64,000 nt of DNA, from positions 1,513,890 through 1,577,889 of the forward strand of contig RPFO01000080.1 in the NCBI GenBank assembly GCA_009746045.1, written 5' to 3'. Positions 1 through 9,966 of the stretch are shown in pieces. The position numbers and the translations under genes were made by a program. The DNA comes from Mesostigma viride. Its lineage: Eukaryota > Streptophyta > Mesostigmatophyceae > Mesostigmatales > Mesostigmataceae. Positions within the stretch are counted from its first letter, which is position 1; the number at the start of each line of letters is the position of its first letter. The notes below the pieces were generated by a model. It worked only from the letters and a program-made list of their open reading frames with translations. It did not search any database and was not told where the DNA came from.

Positions 1-49
1 CGTGGCGCATTACGACAAGCTCAAGGGGGCTGCAATGGACGTGGTGATC

Positions 50-301
50 GACAAGGCCGAGGCGCACAAGGTGAGGATGGAGCCTGATAAGGAAGGGTGG
101 AGGTATGGTCCCTACCATCATCATCAATTCAATACAATTCTCCAGTGTTGTGCGGGGGTCGCTATTATTTGTCGGTGTATCACATCAATATAGTCCCTGC
201 GCAGTCGACAAGGCCGAGGCGCACAAGGTGAGGTCTCACGCCCCATTCGTGTCAAAGGCCGACGCCCACGGGGTAGCGGGGGTGGTGGACAAGGCCGAGG
301 C
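50..301 (+). repeat. Degenerate short repeat (gacaaggccgaggcgcac motif)
   Basis: The motif gacaaggccgaggcgcac occurs at about 50 and 207, with a shortened version at about 288. It is separated by unrelated sequence and followed each time by 'aaggtgagg' or a decayed form. In one frame it reads DKAEAHKVR, but frames change between copies, so I treat it as repeat DNA rather than a gene. The rest of 1-700 shows no supportable gene. Confidence 0.4.
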
Positions 302-719
302 AAGCTGGGTGGGGGGGGGACGGTTGGAGAGGTGAGGTCTCGCGCCCCATGCCTCTCACAAAGGGGGGGGAAACGCGTACAAGGTGAGGGTCGGTGGGTG
401 GGCGGCTGCCCAGCCAATACGGTGAGGGTGGATGCGCCGGGCCTATCAGAAGGGGGCAACGCACACAAGGTGAGAGTGGATGGGCCACCTGTTACAGCGG
501 TCAAGGTTGAGCCCTACAAGGTTGACCCCTAGCCAGTGGGGGCGAGATAAGCGCACAACTATCAATACATACTTTGTGGTACAGGCGATGTATGGTATGC
601 CCCCTGCAGTCCACTTGTTACTTACCGCCGATTTCCCCATCAATTGTGCCTGTCAACTTGGCTTCTCAACTTGGTGCTTCATTTTTCTTGTCACCGGCGC
701 ACTCACCCCGCAGAAAGCG

Positions 720-926
720 ATGGAGGAGCACGACGCGCTGCTGGCCGAGTGCGAGCGCGAGAAGGAGGCACTAAACAACAAGCTGCTGGCCGCGCTGGAC
801 ATGCTCATGACCTACAAGGCGCACGTGCAGGCCGAGCTACGCGGGTTGCACCAGTTCGTGCAGGGGGCGCGCGAGGAGTGCAAGCAGGCCACCGCACAGC
901 TGGCGTCATATACCACCGGGAGTTAA
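720..926 (+). CDS. Short coiled-coil ORF, unknown function
   Basis: From the ATG at 720 the frame encodes 68 residues, almost all charged or aliphatic in heptad-like order (MEEHDALLAECEREKEALNNK at the start, then QAELRGLHQFVQGAREECKQ). This predicts a continuous coiled coil. The codon choice is G/C-ending and unlike the surrounding DNA, which supports a true coding remnant. No domain is recognised. The preceding in-frame sequence lacks this character, so the ATG at 720 is preferred to earlier starts, and an intron acceptor just upstream (ccgcag at 709-714) makes an internal exon equally possible. It could be the tail of a retroelement ORF1, whose middle is also coiled coil, or an exon of a host gene. 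Function is not inferred. Confidence 0.35.
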   Translation: MEEHDALLAECEREKEALNNKLLAALDMLMTYKAHVQAELRGLHQFVQGAREECKQATAQLASYTTGS

Positions 927-1590
927 CTTATTCTGTGATGCCGGGGGCTGTAAGGGTGACCCTGGAAAGGGTGTGTGGTCACCCTCGCAGACTGCAGCCC
1001 ACATGCAGTCCAATTCCGTACACGTCTAAGTAGTAGATTTCGCGTAGTCTGCACGCGGCTACAAATCTACATGTAGCTAGATTTCACGTGCTTGTGGTCC
1101 CAACAGAAAAACATGCCTAATGCCCTCCTGTTTTCCTTATAACTTCAGCCATGATAGCCTTGGTGTCAACTGATTACACAGCCATAAACCCGAGGCCCCG
1201 GAATTTCCCAGGGGGGCCATGCCAGCGGTTTGCTAGCTCGGCAAACTGGCTCATTCTGTGGCAGTCTGTTAGATCCTTGTGCAGGATGCAATGCAAATGG
1301 TTTGTGCAGAACTGCCCCCAGAATGCCACCTAGGGTCCCAACTTGGGCCAGACATCTCTGCATTTTACTCTGGTGCAACTCTTGGTCACATTGTATTTAT
1401 GAAGAAGTAATGACGAGAAAAGCTTTCCAGTAATTGCATGTCCTAATCCGAGGCAGCCGAATGACACACCACCCACCTCTTGGCTTTGGTACTGGCTATC
1501 CAGGAAAAGAAGTTACGTGCCCAAATGGAACTCGCAGCTCGGCATCGGTCGTCCCAATCATTATCTAACGATTACTACACCATTATTGTG
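927..1590. other. No gene seen
   Basis: This stretch holds short ORFs only, with no recognisable protein. A small inverted pair (gggtgaccct / gtggtcaccctc) lies at about 953-987. Confidence 0.4.
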
Positions 1591-1593
1591 CTT

Positions 1594-1668
1594 GTGGAGG
1601 CCCTCCGCCTTCCCCGCTCGCGGGGTAAGGCGGGACCGCCCCCGCTGCTGTGCACCTTTGAGCACATG
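1594..1668 (+). pseudogene. Fragment of LINE ORF1-like gene
   Basis: The plus strand encodes ALRLPRSRGKAGPPPLLCTF. This matches the segment HRLPRARGKAGPPPLLLTF found in the longer ORF1 copies of this window (minus strand, 2348-3792). Only about 25 codons survive. The fragment ends at the (AATTG)n tail of the next element, so it is a truncated relic. Confidence 0.6.
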
Positions 1669-1933
1669 AATTGAATTGAATTGTAACATAACTCCGTTGG
1701 GAGTATATGTAGCACATAGCCCAGAGAAGGGGCATATGGCCTATCATACATTCTAAGCTACTTCCTGCAAGGGTGGGAATGTAAACAACACTTGCTCTAG
1801 GTGCACTAGGGCACCTGCACCACCCAGAGTTTCAGGCAACACCCAGCTAAGGGGAGCCTGTCATAGGTGGGGAAGATCAGCACAGCTATACAAAAGCTAG
1901 GACATGGCTTCTCAGCAGGGAGTGACCCCCTGC
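1669..1933 (-). mobile_element. 5'-truncated 3' end of the ORF1-only retroelement
   Basis: Reading the minus strand, this is the 3' untranslated part of the element (containing atactcccaacggagttatg) ending in a (CAATT)n tail at 1669-1683. It repeats almost exactly the start of the longer copy beginning at 1934. There is no coding sequence. The simple-repeat tail and 5' truncation are typical of target-primed reverse transcription. Confidence 0.6.
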
Positions 1934-3935
1934 ATGAATTGAATTGAATTGAATTGTAACATAACTCCGTTGGGAGTATATGTAGCACATAGCCCTTGAG
2001 AGGGGGCGTATGGCCTATCATACATCCTAAGCCCTGCAAGGGTGGGGATGTAAAGGACCCTTGCTCTAGGTGCACCAGGGCACTGGCAGCCCCATGATCT
2101 TCAAGCTATGCCCAGCGAAGGGGGAGCCTGTCATGGGGGGGAAGATCAGCATAGCTATACAAAGAAGCTAGGGCATGGCGTCTCAGCAGAGAGTTATTCC
2201 CTGCATAGGCACAACAGAACTAAATAAAGCTAGGCATCATCTGGGGTGTGGCTCATAATAGGCACACATGTACATGATTAAGTAAAGCGCGTGGCTTAGC
2301 TGAGATAGTGCCTCTAGGAGGCGTACATGTACATGGCCACGGTCTATCTATTCTACACTACTACTGCTATATTCCCCTAAGCTGGGGCGTCTGGAGTCGC
2401 TGGGGCCGCGGGGGGGGGGGGTCGCCTGCCAGGGCTTATGGCCGACGTAGATGGCCGCCCCCTTCCAGTACACCGGCTGTCCCGCCTTGGTCTGCCGGAG
2501 CTGGAGGTAGGTCGGCCATAGCTCCCGTCGCCGTTGTTGCTGCGCCAGGGTCAAGTCGTCATCAAGGGTGAAGAGAGTCTTCTCGAGCCGCTTGCGGCGT
2601 CTGAGAAAAGAAATCTTGTCCGCCGGGGTCTTAAAGGTGAGAAGGAGCGGGGGCGGCCCTGCCTTACCCCGCGCGCGGGGAAGGCGGTGGGCGGCCAGCT
2701 CGATCTCACCGTTAAGGCCCATGCGACCAAGGATTTCTCTCTCAAACGCATGCAAAAGCTTCTCGGAATTCTCACCTTCCTCCATCTTGAAGTTCTTGAC
2801 AATGACGTTGAGGCTGCGCTTGGCGAGCTCGGCCTCCTCGCGGAGGTCAAGCGTCTGCTGTTGAAGCTGGGCTGCGACGGCGGAGGTGGTGGAGGTGGTA
2901 TGTTGCTTAAGCATGTCCGCCCATGTGGTGATGGGAGGAGCATCGCCGGCCAGGCCAGCCGGGGCTGGCTTGGCGGCAATGTCCTTCACCGCCTGGGCGG
3001 TGAGGCCTGCGGTGTTCTGCAGAACCTCGATAGCGATGGCGTTGTCCTTAAGACGCTGGTCGATGTCACGGAGCTGGGCGGTGATGGCGTCGGAGGTGGG
3101 GGTGGTGGCGGTGGAGGAGGCGAGGAGGCTGGAAGTGGCGGTGGAGATGGTGGGGAGCTCAGCAGCCAGCGTGCCGCCCATTGCCGCCACATCTGCGGCT
3201 ACTGTAGGGGCGTCACGTGCTGTGAGATGGTTGCTTGGAGGTGGAAGAGGAAGGTGGATTCGGTCAAGGGGGAGGGGGTCCAGAGGTCCGTGACAGAGCG
3301 GTCAAGGATGGAAAAGAGGGCGCCGATCTGAAGACGGGGGCGAGACCAGCTGGCCAGGTTCTCAGATTGTTGTCGCATTGTGAACCGGCCGTCAGGTCCA
3401 TTGCGGAAGCGGTAGCATTGTTGAAGGCGTTGGCACAGGTCGAGAAGGGAGGCGTGTGACCCATAAAACACGAACTCCAGTAGCTTGAGGGGTGGCATGT
3501 CGAAATAGCTGGGTCTGTGATCGTTGAAGGTTTTGAAGGTGGAAAATATCCCGTCAACGTCAAAATCGCGCTCAGACCAGCTCGGTTCGGCTGGGCGGCT
3601 GCGTTTTGGCTCAGGCGAGGCTGAAGGCGAGGCAGGAAGCCCGGGGGGGTGCTGGACGACCACCAGTGCGCGACTAGTGGCAGCACTGCCTTCCGGCCCT
3701 GATGGCGAAGCTGCAGCCGGAGCTGCAGACGTATTTTCATTGCCGAGCGCAGCCGCCAGGCTGCGTTGCGTCGAGGCGCGTTTATTCGCCATATAGTGCG
3801 TTATAGCTTTGGAAAATTATATCAGCATGTGCGTCTAAGAAAGACGAAGCGATTGTGATATTCACAGCTGAATTCGGGGCTCAAACGTGAAAGTTATGAG
3901 CTCCGACAGCCATGGCTACCTCGTGGCTCGTAGGT
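1934..3935 (-). mobile_element. ORF1-only non-LTR retroelement, copy 1
   Basis: A minus-strand element of about 2.0 kb. Its 5' untranslated part (3793 to about 3935, containing gcttcgtctttct) is shared with the copies near 6.2, 8.95 and 24.95 kb. The ORF1 occupies 3792-2348, followed by a 3' untranslated part with the 'ataactccgttgggagta' block (in plus-strand sense) and a (CAATT)n tail at 1934-1957. No reverse transcriptase lies between ORF1 and the tail, and other copies have the same layout, so the family appears to lack ORF2. The right boundary is set by where similarity to other copies fades and is approximate. Confidence 0.6.
2348..3792 (-). pseudogene. LINE ORF1-like protein (Transposase_22-type), one frameshift
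   Basis: Starts at a genuine ATG (3792; MANKRAST). The N-terminal frame runs to a stop near 3199, and the second frame continues from about 3200 to 2348, so a single-base shift near 3198-3205 divides a protein of about 480 aa. The order is: an Ala/Ser/Pro-rich N-terminus, a conserved block (FDVDGIFSTF, then LLDLCQRL), a helical region (DIDQRLKDNAIAIEVLQNTA), and a C-terminal RNA-binding-like block with HRLPRARGKAGPPPLLLTF, FLRRRKRLEK, LDDDLTLAQQQRRRELWP and VYWKGAAIYV. The last block resembles the C-terminal part of L1-type ORF1 proteins, which bind element RNA and act as chaperones. Copy 3 reads straight through the point of the shift, so this is damage in copy 1. Family assignment is by motif layout only. 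Confidence 0.6.
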
Positions 3936-4302
3936 TTCCACCTGCATGGGCACTGCATAATTAAATAAAGCACATGGCGGACAAGCTTTTGTTAGGAGGG
4001 GGGACATCCAGCCAAAACAGCACACTCACTCGTGTGTCCGGCGTGGCACCTCCGGACATGGAGCGGACTCCAAAAACGGGAAAAAATGTGTCCGGCGGCA
4101 GAACTTTTGCGACGGAGTGTACTCCAGTCGAAATTTTTAGGGCAGCGCGAAGAAAATATTTGTGGAGCCAACTCCTCCCGCCGGTCCGGCGCCTGGTTTT
4201 AGGAAAGGATCGAGTGCGCTCTATTGATCCCGCTAGCTCGGTCAGGCGTTTGATTTTAAGTGCAGGAGTCCGCTTTGGCCCTGCTGTACTTACAACTTAC
4301 GC

Positions 4303-6275
4303 TGAAATTAATTAATTAATTAAACTCGTGCTCCCGTTGGGGAGTCACGGAGCACCGAAGTGCTTTTAATCCCTGTGTGTGCACTACAGGAGAAAGGGCA
4401 GAGACCCCCAGTCTCCTTCATGCCAAAGGCATGCCACAGCTGCAATCGGGCGCGGCTAGCTAAAAGGACAGGCTAACGATCCGGCAAACTGTGGGTGCAA
4501 TAATGACCCATGTGAGCATATCATAGCAAGGAGCGTGGGCAGGTAATCTGAACATAGCCAGGGCGTGGCATGGCTGTACTAGGACTAGGCTAAGGCTATG
4601 GCTGGTTGTGTACCGTGCGTTGGCGGCACGTGACTAGGTGTGTTGGCACAGCTAGGCAACATTCTAGGCATGGCTGCCTTAGCGGCAGTGACGCCAATGG
4701 TTACAAGCTAGGGCTATTGCTATTCTAGCCCGCTGGGGGCGTCCACATCTTGTGGTTGATCATCAGGTCCCCGCCCCTCCAGTACACCTTGGGCTTCTGG
4801 GGGTCCTGCTTATGGCGGAGGTATTCCGGCCACAGGTCGCGTCGCTGCTGTTGCTGAGCGGGGGTGAGGTCGTCATCCAGCGTCCAGGTGAGGTCGTGCA
4901 ACCGCTTGCGACGAGAGAGGAACCGCTGCTTATCCTCAGGGGAGGGGAAGGTGAGTAGGACTGGTGGGGGAGCCGCCTTGTCCCGTGAGTGGGGAAGGCG
5001 GTGGCACCCACGCAGTTCTACCTCACCTACCAGGCCCATGAGGGTAAGAAGCTGGTTCTTGAGCTCGTCAGCAAGAGAGGTTGACGTCTCACCTGGCTTC
5101 TGGGGGAAGCGACGTAGCACCACTCGGCACTCGCGGCGAGCGCGGTCGGTGACCTCCCGTTGCTGGGCCTGGCGGTGGTCCTCCAGCTCCTGGAGCTTTG
5201 TGGCGATGGCGTCGGTGGTGGAGGCGGTCGCTGACCGCAGCAGGTCCGCGTAGGAGAGCGGCGGGAGGTCGCCAGCATCCTGCCGGGGTGGCTGGGATGC
5301 AATGGTGGCCGTCTGCTCCGCTATCTTGGGGACCTGTGTGGCCAGGGCCTCGGTGTGGGCGGTGATGGCCTCAAGCTTCTTCAGGAGCACGCCACACTTG
5401 CCCTCCACCTGGTTAAGGCGAGAGACAAGTGCAGCATGCTTTTCCGAAGCCTGCGCCGCGGTGTGTAGCGCCGTGAACTGGGGTTGTAGCTTGTGGACGA
5501 CCTTGGTTTCCACGTTGGAGGCCCGGGCTTCCACCGTGTTGAGCGTGGTGTTCAGCGATGTCAGCTTCTCGGCCAGCGGCCAGGTCACGTGCTCCTCCAG
5601 CACTGCGCGGATGTCATCCTTGCAGAGGGAGGGAGCCGATGGGGCAGCCGGCTGTGCGAGGCTGGCGTTGATCGCTCTGGTGATGTCGCCGACGTTGCGC
5701 TGGTAGTGGCTGGTCAAGATAAACAGGCGTTGGCTTGGTTCGTCAAAGGTGTAGAGCCAGGACGTGTCGCGGTAGTCGATAGCCGCCCCCCCTTCGGGGC
5801 CACGAAGAGCTTCCGTTCCTGTACGAGGAACTCGAGAACCTCGACGCATTCCTGCGGCGATAGTCTCTGCCACTCGAAGAGGGAGAACATTCCGTCGCCG
5901 GGCAAGTATTGGCTCCATTTGTGGCGATCGTGGCATGGTTTCTTGGGTTCAGGCGAGGCGCTTGGCGAGGGTTTGGCGGGTAAGCCTGTCGGCTGAACAA
6001 TGGCGAGGGCGAGAGGGTTGGGCTGGGCGCTGGGAAGCTGGGCCAGCTCCTTTTCCAGCCCTCGTTTTGCTTTGGTAGTCGTCCTAGCTGGTCACGTGCG
6101 TAACTTTGGCAATACTGCGTTTCAGCCGTAACCGATTATACTGGCGTGTGCGTCTGAAAAAAGCGCATCGAATGCAACTGGTCTGACCGAATTTGGGGCT
6201 CAGACGCAAAAGATCTGAGCTCCGCCGTCAGCCATACCGCCGTCAGCCATTTTCGTCGCCAACAGATTCTTATCC
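4303..6275 (-). mobile_element. ORF1-only non-LTR retroelement, copy 2
   Basis: Lies inside the 3994-6750 element. It has an (AATT)n tail at 4303-4325, a 3' untranslated part with a decayed 'ctcccgttggggagt' block (4330-4350), ORF1 on the minus strand (about 6095 to 4725), and a 5' untranslated part (6100-6275) sharing the gcgtgtgcgtctgaaa block with copies 1, 3 and 4. Length and layout match copy 1, again with no room for an ORF2. Confidence 0.55.
4725..6095 (-). pseudogene. LINE ORF1-like protein, copy 2, frameshift at a C7 tract
   Basis: The C-terminal 350 or so residues are open from about 5785 to the stop at 4725. They contain a long coiled-coil region (LTSLNTTLNTVEARASNVETK; KCGVLLKKLEAITAHTEALA), then CRVVLRRFPQKPGE, HRLPHSRDKAAPPPVLLTF, FLSRRKRLHDLTWTLDDDLTPAQQQQRRDLWP and VYWRGGDLMI, the RRM-like and C-terminal blocks of L1-type ORF1 proteins. 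Upstream, the homologous N-terminal part (SASPEPKK; YLPGDGMFSLFEWQRLSPQE; LEFLVQERKLFVAPKG) is in another frame. The switch falls at the run of seven C at 5786-5792, so either an indel mutation or an assembly error explains it. No ATG precedes the N-terminal block: the frame opens after a TGA near 6095. The 403-aa reading from 5936 begins in an unrelated frame for its first 50 residues or so. Confidence 0.6.
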
Positions 6276-7002
6276 TAGACCCTTACGCTGAAAACCTACC
6301 AAGTATTGGTTGATTCTAGGAAGACGTATCAACTTTCAGGCAGGCGTCAGGTTGTTGTTGTTGGTTCTCGGACACCGGACCTGGCGTCAGGCAATAGGCA
6401 TCAAATTTCCGCCGGCTTGACGTCATTCTTGAGTTGCAGACCACCACGTTGCACCAACAACCAGCCTGACTCCGGAGCACTGAAGTACAAAATCATTAAT
6501 ATTCTTCTACTTGGAGAATATGCTAATACTATCACTTACTAAGAGCTTCTACTAAGAGCTTCTACAAAAAAGTGCCACGTGTCGTACAAGCCACGTAGCA
6601 CGTAGCACACTCCCAAGTCGATCCGGCGCAGCCTTTTGACTGACAGAGTGCACTCCACCATTTTTCACTTTGGCTGGCGCCGGGCGGCACGGTAGGCCGA
6701 ACTCTGGAGTACGCTCATGTACGATTTTAGGGGGGGATGTCCCCCCTCCTCTTTTGTTCCTTAAGCGCGCAAGCGGCTCGCGTGAGGACTCCCTACACGC
6801 TGGACGACGACTTGACCCTGGCGCAGCAACAACGGCGACGGGAGCTATGGCCGACCGGCTACCTCCAGAGCTCCGGCAGGGAAGAAGCCGGTATACTGGA
6901 GGAGGCCGGGCCAGCGGTCATCTACGTCGACCACAAGCCCTGGCAGGCGATCGACCCCCGCTGCCCCAGCACCCTCAGCAACCCCAGCCTAATTAATCAA
7001 TT

Positions 7003-9000
7003 AATTAGGAACATAACTCCGTTGGGAGTATATGTAGCACATAGCCCTTGAGAAGGGGCATATGGCCTATAATACATTCTAAGCTACTTCCTGCAAGGGT
7101 GGGAATTAATGTAGTAAACGACCCTTGCTCTAGGTGCACCAGGGCACCTGCATCCCTATGATCTATATCAAGCTATGCCCAGCTAAGGGGGAGCCTGTCA
7201 TGGGGGGGAAGATCATCATAGCTGTACAAAAGCTATAGAGCGTGGCATCTCAGCAGAGAGCAGCTCGATCTCTGCATGGGCACAGCATAACTAAATAAAG
7301 CTACGCATCATCTGGGGTGTGGCGCATCATAGGCACACATGTACATGGCTAAATAATGCTCGTGAATCAGCTGGTTAGTGCCTGTAGGAGGCGTGCATGT
7401 ACATGGCCACGGCCCGTCTACTCTATTCTACACTACTGCTGCTGTAGTCCCCTAAGCTGGGGCGTCTGGAGTCGTTGGGGCCGTGGGGGTCGCATGCTAG
7501 GGCAGTGTGGCCGACGTAGATGGCCGCCCCCTTCCAGTACACCGGCTGCCCCGCCTTGGTCTGCCGGAGCTGGAGGTAGGTCGACCATAGCTCCCATTGC
7601 CGTTGTTGCTGCGCCAGGGTCAAGTCGTCGTCCAAGGTGTACATAGTGATCGAGTCTTCTCGAGCCGCTTGCGGCGTCTGAGGAAAGAAATCTTGTCCGC
7701 CGGGTTCTGAAAGGTGAGAAGGAGCGGGGGCGCCCCTGCCTTACCCCGCACGCGGGGAAGGCGGTGGGCGACTGAGCTCAATCTCACCATCAAGGCGGCC
7801 ATGCGACCAAGGATTTCTCTCTCAAACGCACGCGTAAGCTTCTCGGAATTCTCACCTTCCTCCATGGCGAAGTTCCTGACGATGACGTTGAGGCTGCTGG
7901 CTTGGCGAGCTTGGCCTCCTCGCGGAGGTCAAGCGTTTGCCGCTGGAGCTGGGCTGCGACGGCGGAGGTGGTGGAGGTGGTGTGCTGCTTAGGGCATGTC
8001 CGCCCAGGTCGTTATGGGAGGAGCATCGCCGGCCTGGCAGGCCAGCAGGCTGGCTTGGCGGCAATGTCCTTCACCGCCTGGGCGGTGAGGCCTGCGGTGT
8101 TCGGCAGGACCTCGATAGCGATGGCGTTGTCCTTAAGACGCTCACCGCTGTCTGGTCGATGTCGCGGAGGCTCACTGCTGGGCGGTGATGGAGTCGGTGG
8201 AGGCGGAGGGGGGGGGGGGGTGGAGCGAGGAGGGTGCCGGCCGGGTGGCGGTGGGGATGGTGGGGAGCTCAGCAGCCAGCGTGCGACCCACAGCTGCCAC
8301 ATCTGCAGTTAGGGGCGTCACGTGCTGTGAGATGGCTTCTTGGAGGTGGAGGAGGAAGGTGGATTCGGTCAAGGGGGAGGGGGCCCAGAGGTCCGCGGCA
8401 GAGCGCTGAAGGATGGAAAGAGGGCGGCGAGCTGAAGGCGGGGGCGGGACCAGTTGCCGGTCAGGTTTTCAGGTCGGTGAGAAACCCGGCCGTCAGGTCC
8501 AGTGCGGAGTCGACTAATGCTTTGAAGGCGCCGGCACAGGTCCAGAAGAGAGGCGTACGACCCATAAACCACGAGCTCCAGTATACTGATGGGTGGCATG
8601 TCGAAAAAGCCGGTTCGGGCGTCGTCGAAGGTGGAAAATAACCCGTCGACGTCAAAGTCGCGCTCAGACCAGCCGTCGGTTCGGTTGGGCGGCTGTGTTT
8701 GGGCTCAGGCAAGGCTGAAGGCGAGGCATGAAGCCCGGGAGGGTGCTGGGCGACCACCAGTGCGCGACTACTGTCACTTGAGGGCCGGCGAAGCTGCAGT
8801 CGGAGCTGCAGACTATTTTCATTGCCGTATTTTCATTGCCGAGCGCAGCCGCCAGGCTGCGTTGCGTCGAGGAGCGTTAGCTCGTCATATATTGCGTAAT
8901 AGCTTCGGAAAATTATATCAGCATGTGCGTCTTAGAAAGACGAAGCGATTGTGATATTCACAGCTGAATTCGGTGCACAAGGCGTGAAAGTTATGAGCCC
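7003..9000 (-). mobile_element. ORF1-only non-LTR retroelement, copy 3
   Basis: Another element of about 2.0 kb: an AATT-rich tail (7003-7012), a 3' untranslated region with the ataactccgttgggagta block (7014-7032) closely matching 1966-2340, ORF1 on the minus strand (about 8890-7423), and a 5' untranslated part (8890-8990) nearly identical to 3795-3900. It was later hit at its 5' end by the short insert 9007-9126. Confidence 0.6.
7423..8890 (-). pseudogene. LINE ORF1-like protein, copy 3, multiply frameshifted
   Basis: Blocks in order on the minus strand are: ATG followed within four codons by TAA near 8880; GLHASPSALPEPKHSR (about 8700); FSTCHPS and LLDLCRRL (about 8550); TESTFLLHLQEAISQHVTPL (about 8350), continuing without the break seen in copy 1; RLKDNAIAIEVLPNTAGLTAQAVKDI (about 8080); NFAMEEGENSEKL-like (about 7860); HRLPRVRGKAGAPPLLLTF (about 7740); FLRRRKRLEK; LDDDLTLAQQQRQWELW (about 7620); and VYWKGAAIYV. 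At least five frame changes occur, so the gene is dead. Confidence 0.6.
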
Positions 9001-9006
9001 AGCCTA

Positions 9007-9126
9007 AATAAATTAAATTATTTATTATAACATGCCTCCGTTGGGAGATCATGTAGCACATATTATTCCTCATTGATGGATGGGTGGAGTGGGAGGAGCC
9101 GCGTAATCGAACTGGAGGATCGAACG
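9007..9126 (-). mobile_element. Truncated LINE 3' end flanked by 12-bp target duplication
   Basis: The 120-bp insert carries an A/T-rich tail (9007-9030) and the 'cctccgttgggag' block of the retroelement family. It is flanked by the direct repeat GAGCCCAGCCTA (8995-9006 and 9127-9138). This is a clean 5'-truncated target-primed insertion. Confidence 0.7.
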
Positions 9127-9150
9127 GAGCCCAGCCTAGGGGACTATATA

Positions 9151-9836
9151 TATCGGTTTTATTTGCACACTGTCCTCCTGACGGTGGTGCTCGCCATGAT
9201 TCGGTCGGTTTTCCCCCACGCGAACATCCGGTCCGAGGATGCGGATGGCGCTGCCTTCTATTCCCCCAACCACCGGCCTGACATCGTGGTGCTGGACTTT
9301 GAGGGGGGTGGCCGGCATCTGCTTATTGACGTTTCGGTGGCGCGGCCCTTGGCTCTTAGCCACGTGGCTGGGGCCTCCCTCACGGCAGGTTACACGGCGG
9401 ACCGGGCGGAGCGGGCCAAGCTCCTGGCCTACGGCGACGTCGGGCACCATCGTGTGGTGCCCTTTGTCCTGGAGGAGTTTGGTGCCATGGGGCCCCTGAC
9501 CTCCGCCTTCTTCAAGGAGTGTTGCCGGCTCCGGGAGGACCGGCTGGACCTGGAGGGCCAGCGGGCCCCATGGTCGGCGCGGACCTGGACGTCATATTGG
9601 CGTCAGCGCTTGTCGGTGGCGCTGACTCGGGCCATGGCTGACATCATGCTCCGCCGTACGCGGGCTGATTTTGCGGTGCAGCAGGGCTATTAGGTTCCTC
9701 CCGTTAGACGTTTCCATTGGTCTTATCGTAGTATAGAGCTTTGACATGGCTCTGTATATAGGTTTATAGCTGGGCGTTTGCTTTGGTTTGAGTGATTTCA
9801 CTCTGTTGTAAGTAATTATATTTTTAATATATATCG
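9151..9836 (+). mobile_element. 5'-truncated RLE-type LINE, array copy 1
   Basis: Begins abruptly after 'tatatatatcg' inside ORF2 and ends with the 3' untranslated region (9694-9836) finishing in 'tttttaatatatat'. The same 3' end closes the copies at 9966, 23047 and 23477, each immediately followed by the next truncated copy. Confidence 0.7.
9157..9693 (+). CDS. LINE ORF2 C-terminal domain: restriction-like endonuclease (truncated, open)
   Basis: An uninterrupted frame ending at TAG 9691-9693 encodes the C-terminal part of a retrotransposon ORF2. The segment RPDIVVLDF, then HLLIDVSVARPL, has the spacing of a PD-(D/E)XK-fold endonuclease (Pro-Asp, a hydrophobic strand, then a second Asp in a beta-strand) as in R2/CRE-like non-LTR elements. 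In those elements it nicks the target to prime reverse transcription. It is followed by GHHRVVPFVLEEFGAMG and a basic helix-rich tail. This copy keeps a run of six G (near 9302) where the long copy at 22.5 kb has five and loses frame. It has no start codon of its own and no RT, so it is a 5'-truncated fragment. Family naming beyond 'RLE-type' is not attempted. Confidence 0.6.
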   Translation, partial: FYLHTVLLTVVLAMIRSVFPHANIRSEDADGAAFYSPNHRPDIVVLDFEGGGRHLLIDVSVARPLALSHVAGASLTAGYTADRAERAKLLAYGDVGHHRVVPFVLEEFGAMGPLTSAFFKECCRLREDRLDLEGQRAPWSARTWTSYWRQRLSVALTRAMADIMLRRTRADFAVQQGY

Positions 9837-9966
9837 GTTAGGCGTTTCCATTGGTCTTATCGTAGTATAGAGCTTTGACATGGCTCTGTATATAGGTTTA
9901 TAGCTGGGCGTTTGCTTTGGTTTGAGTGATTTCACTCTGTTGTAAGTAATTATATTTTTAATATAT
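9837..9966 (+). mobile_element. 3'UTR-only LINE copy, array copy 2
   Basis: 130 bp almost identical to the preceding 3' untranslated region (9707-9836), starting after 'atatatatcg' and ending in the same AT-rich terminus. It is interpreted as an extreme 5'-truncated insertion into the 3' end of copy 1. Confidence 0.65.

Larger units (their letters stand above)
3994..6750. mobile_element. TIR DNA transposon with 8-bp target duplication (hAT-like)
   Basis: The ends are inverted copies of AGGAGGGGGGACATCC (3994-4009 and 6735-6750). The flanking direct repeats CTTTTGTT (3986-3993 and 6751-6758) are 8 bp, the length made by hAT-superfamily transposases. Removing the element plus one repeat restores the ORF1 reading frame of the host relic (ADKLL to FLKR), which is independent evidence for the boundaries. 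No transposase is visible. The interior is mostly a minus-strand ORF1-only retroelement, so this is a non-autonomous element later hit by, or carrying, a LINE. Superfamily is inferred from target-duplication length only. Confidence 0.7.
3973..6990 (+). pseudogene. Plus-strand ORF1 relic split by a DNA transposon
   Basis: The left piece (3973-3993) reads MADKLL. The right piece (6759 to about 6990) continues with FLKRAS, then TLDDDLTLAQQQRRRELWP and VIYVDHKPW. Together they match PADKISFLRRRKRL...LDDDLTLAQQQRRRELWP of copy 1. The two pieces are separated by the element 3994-6750, flanked by an 8-bp direct repeat. The relic is 5' truncated and contains indels (for example around the WPTGYL and GREEAGIL segment), so it is not functional. 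Confidence 0.65.
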
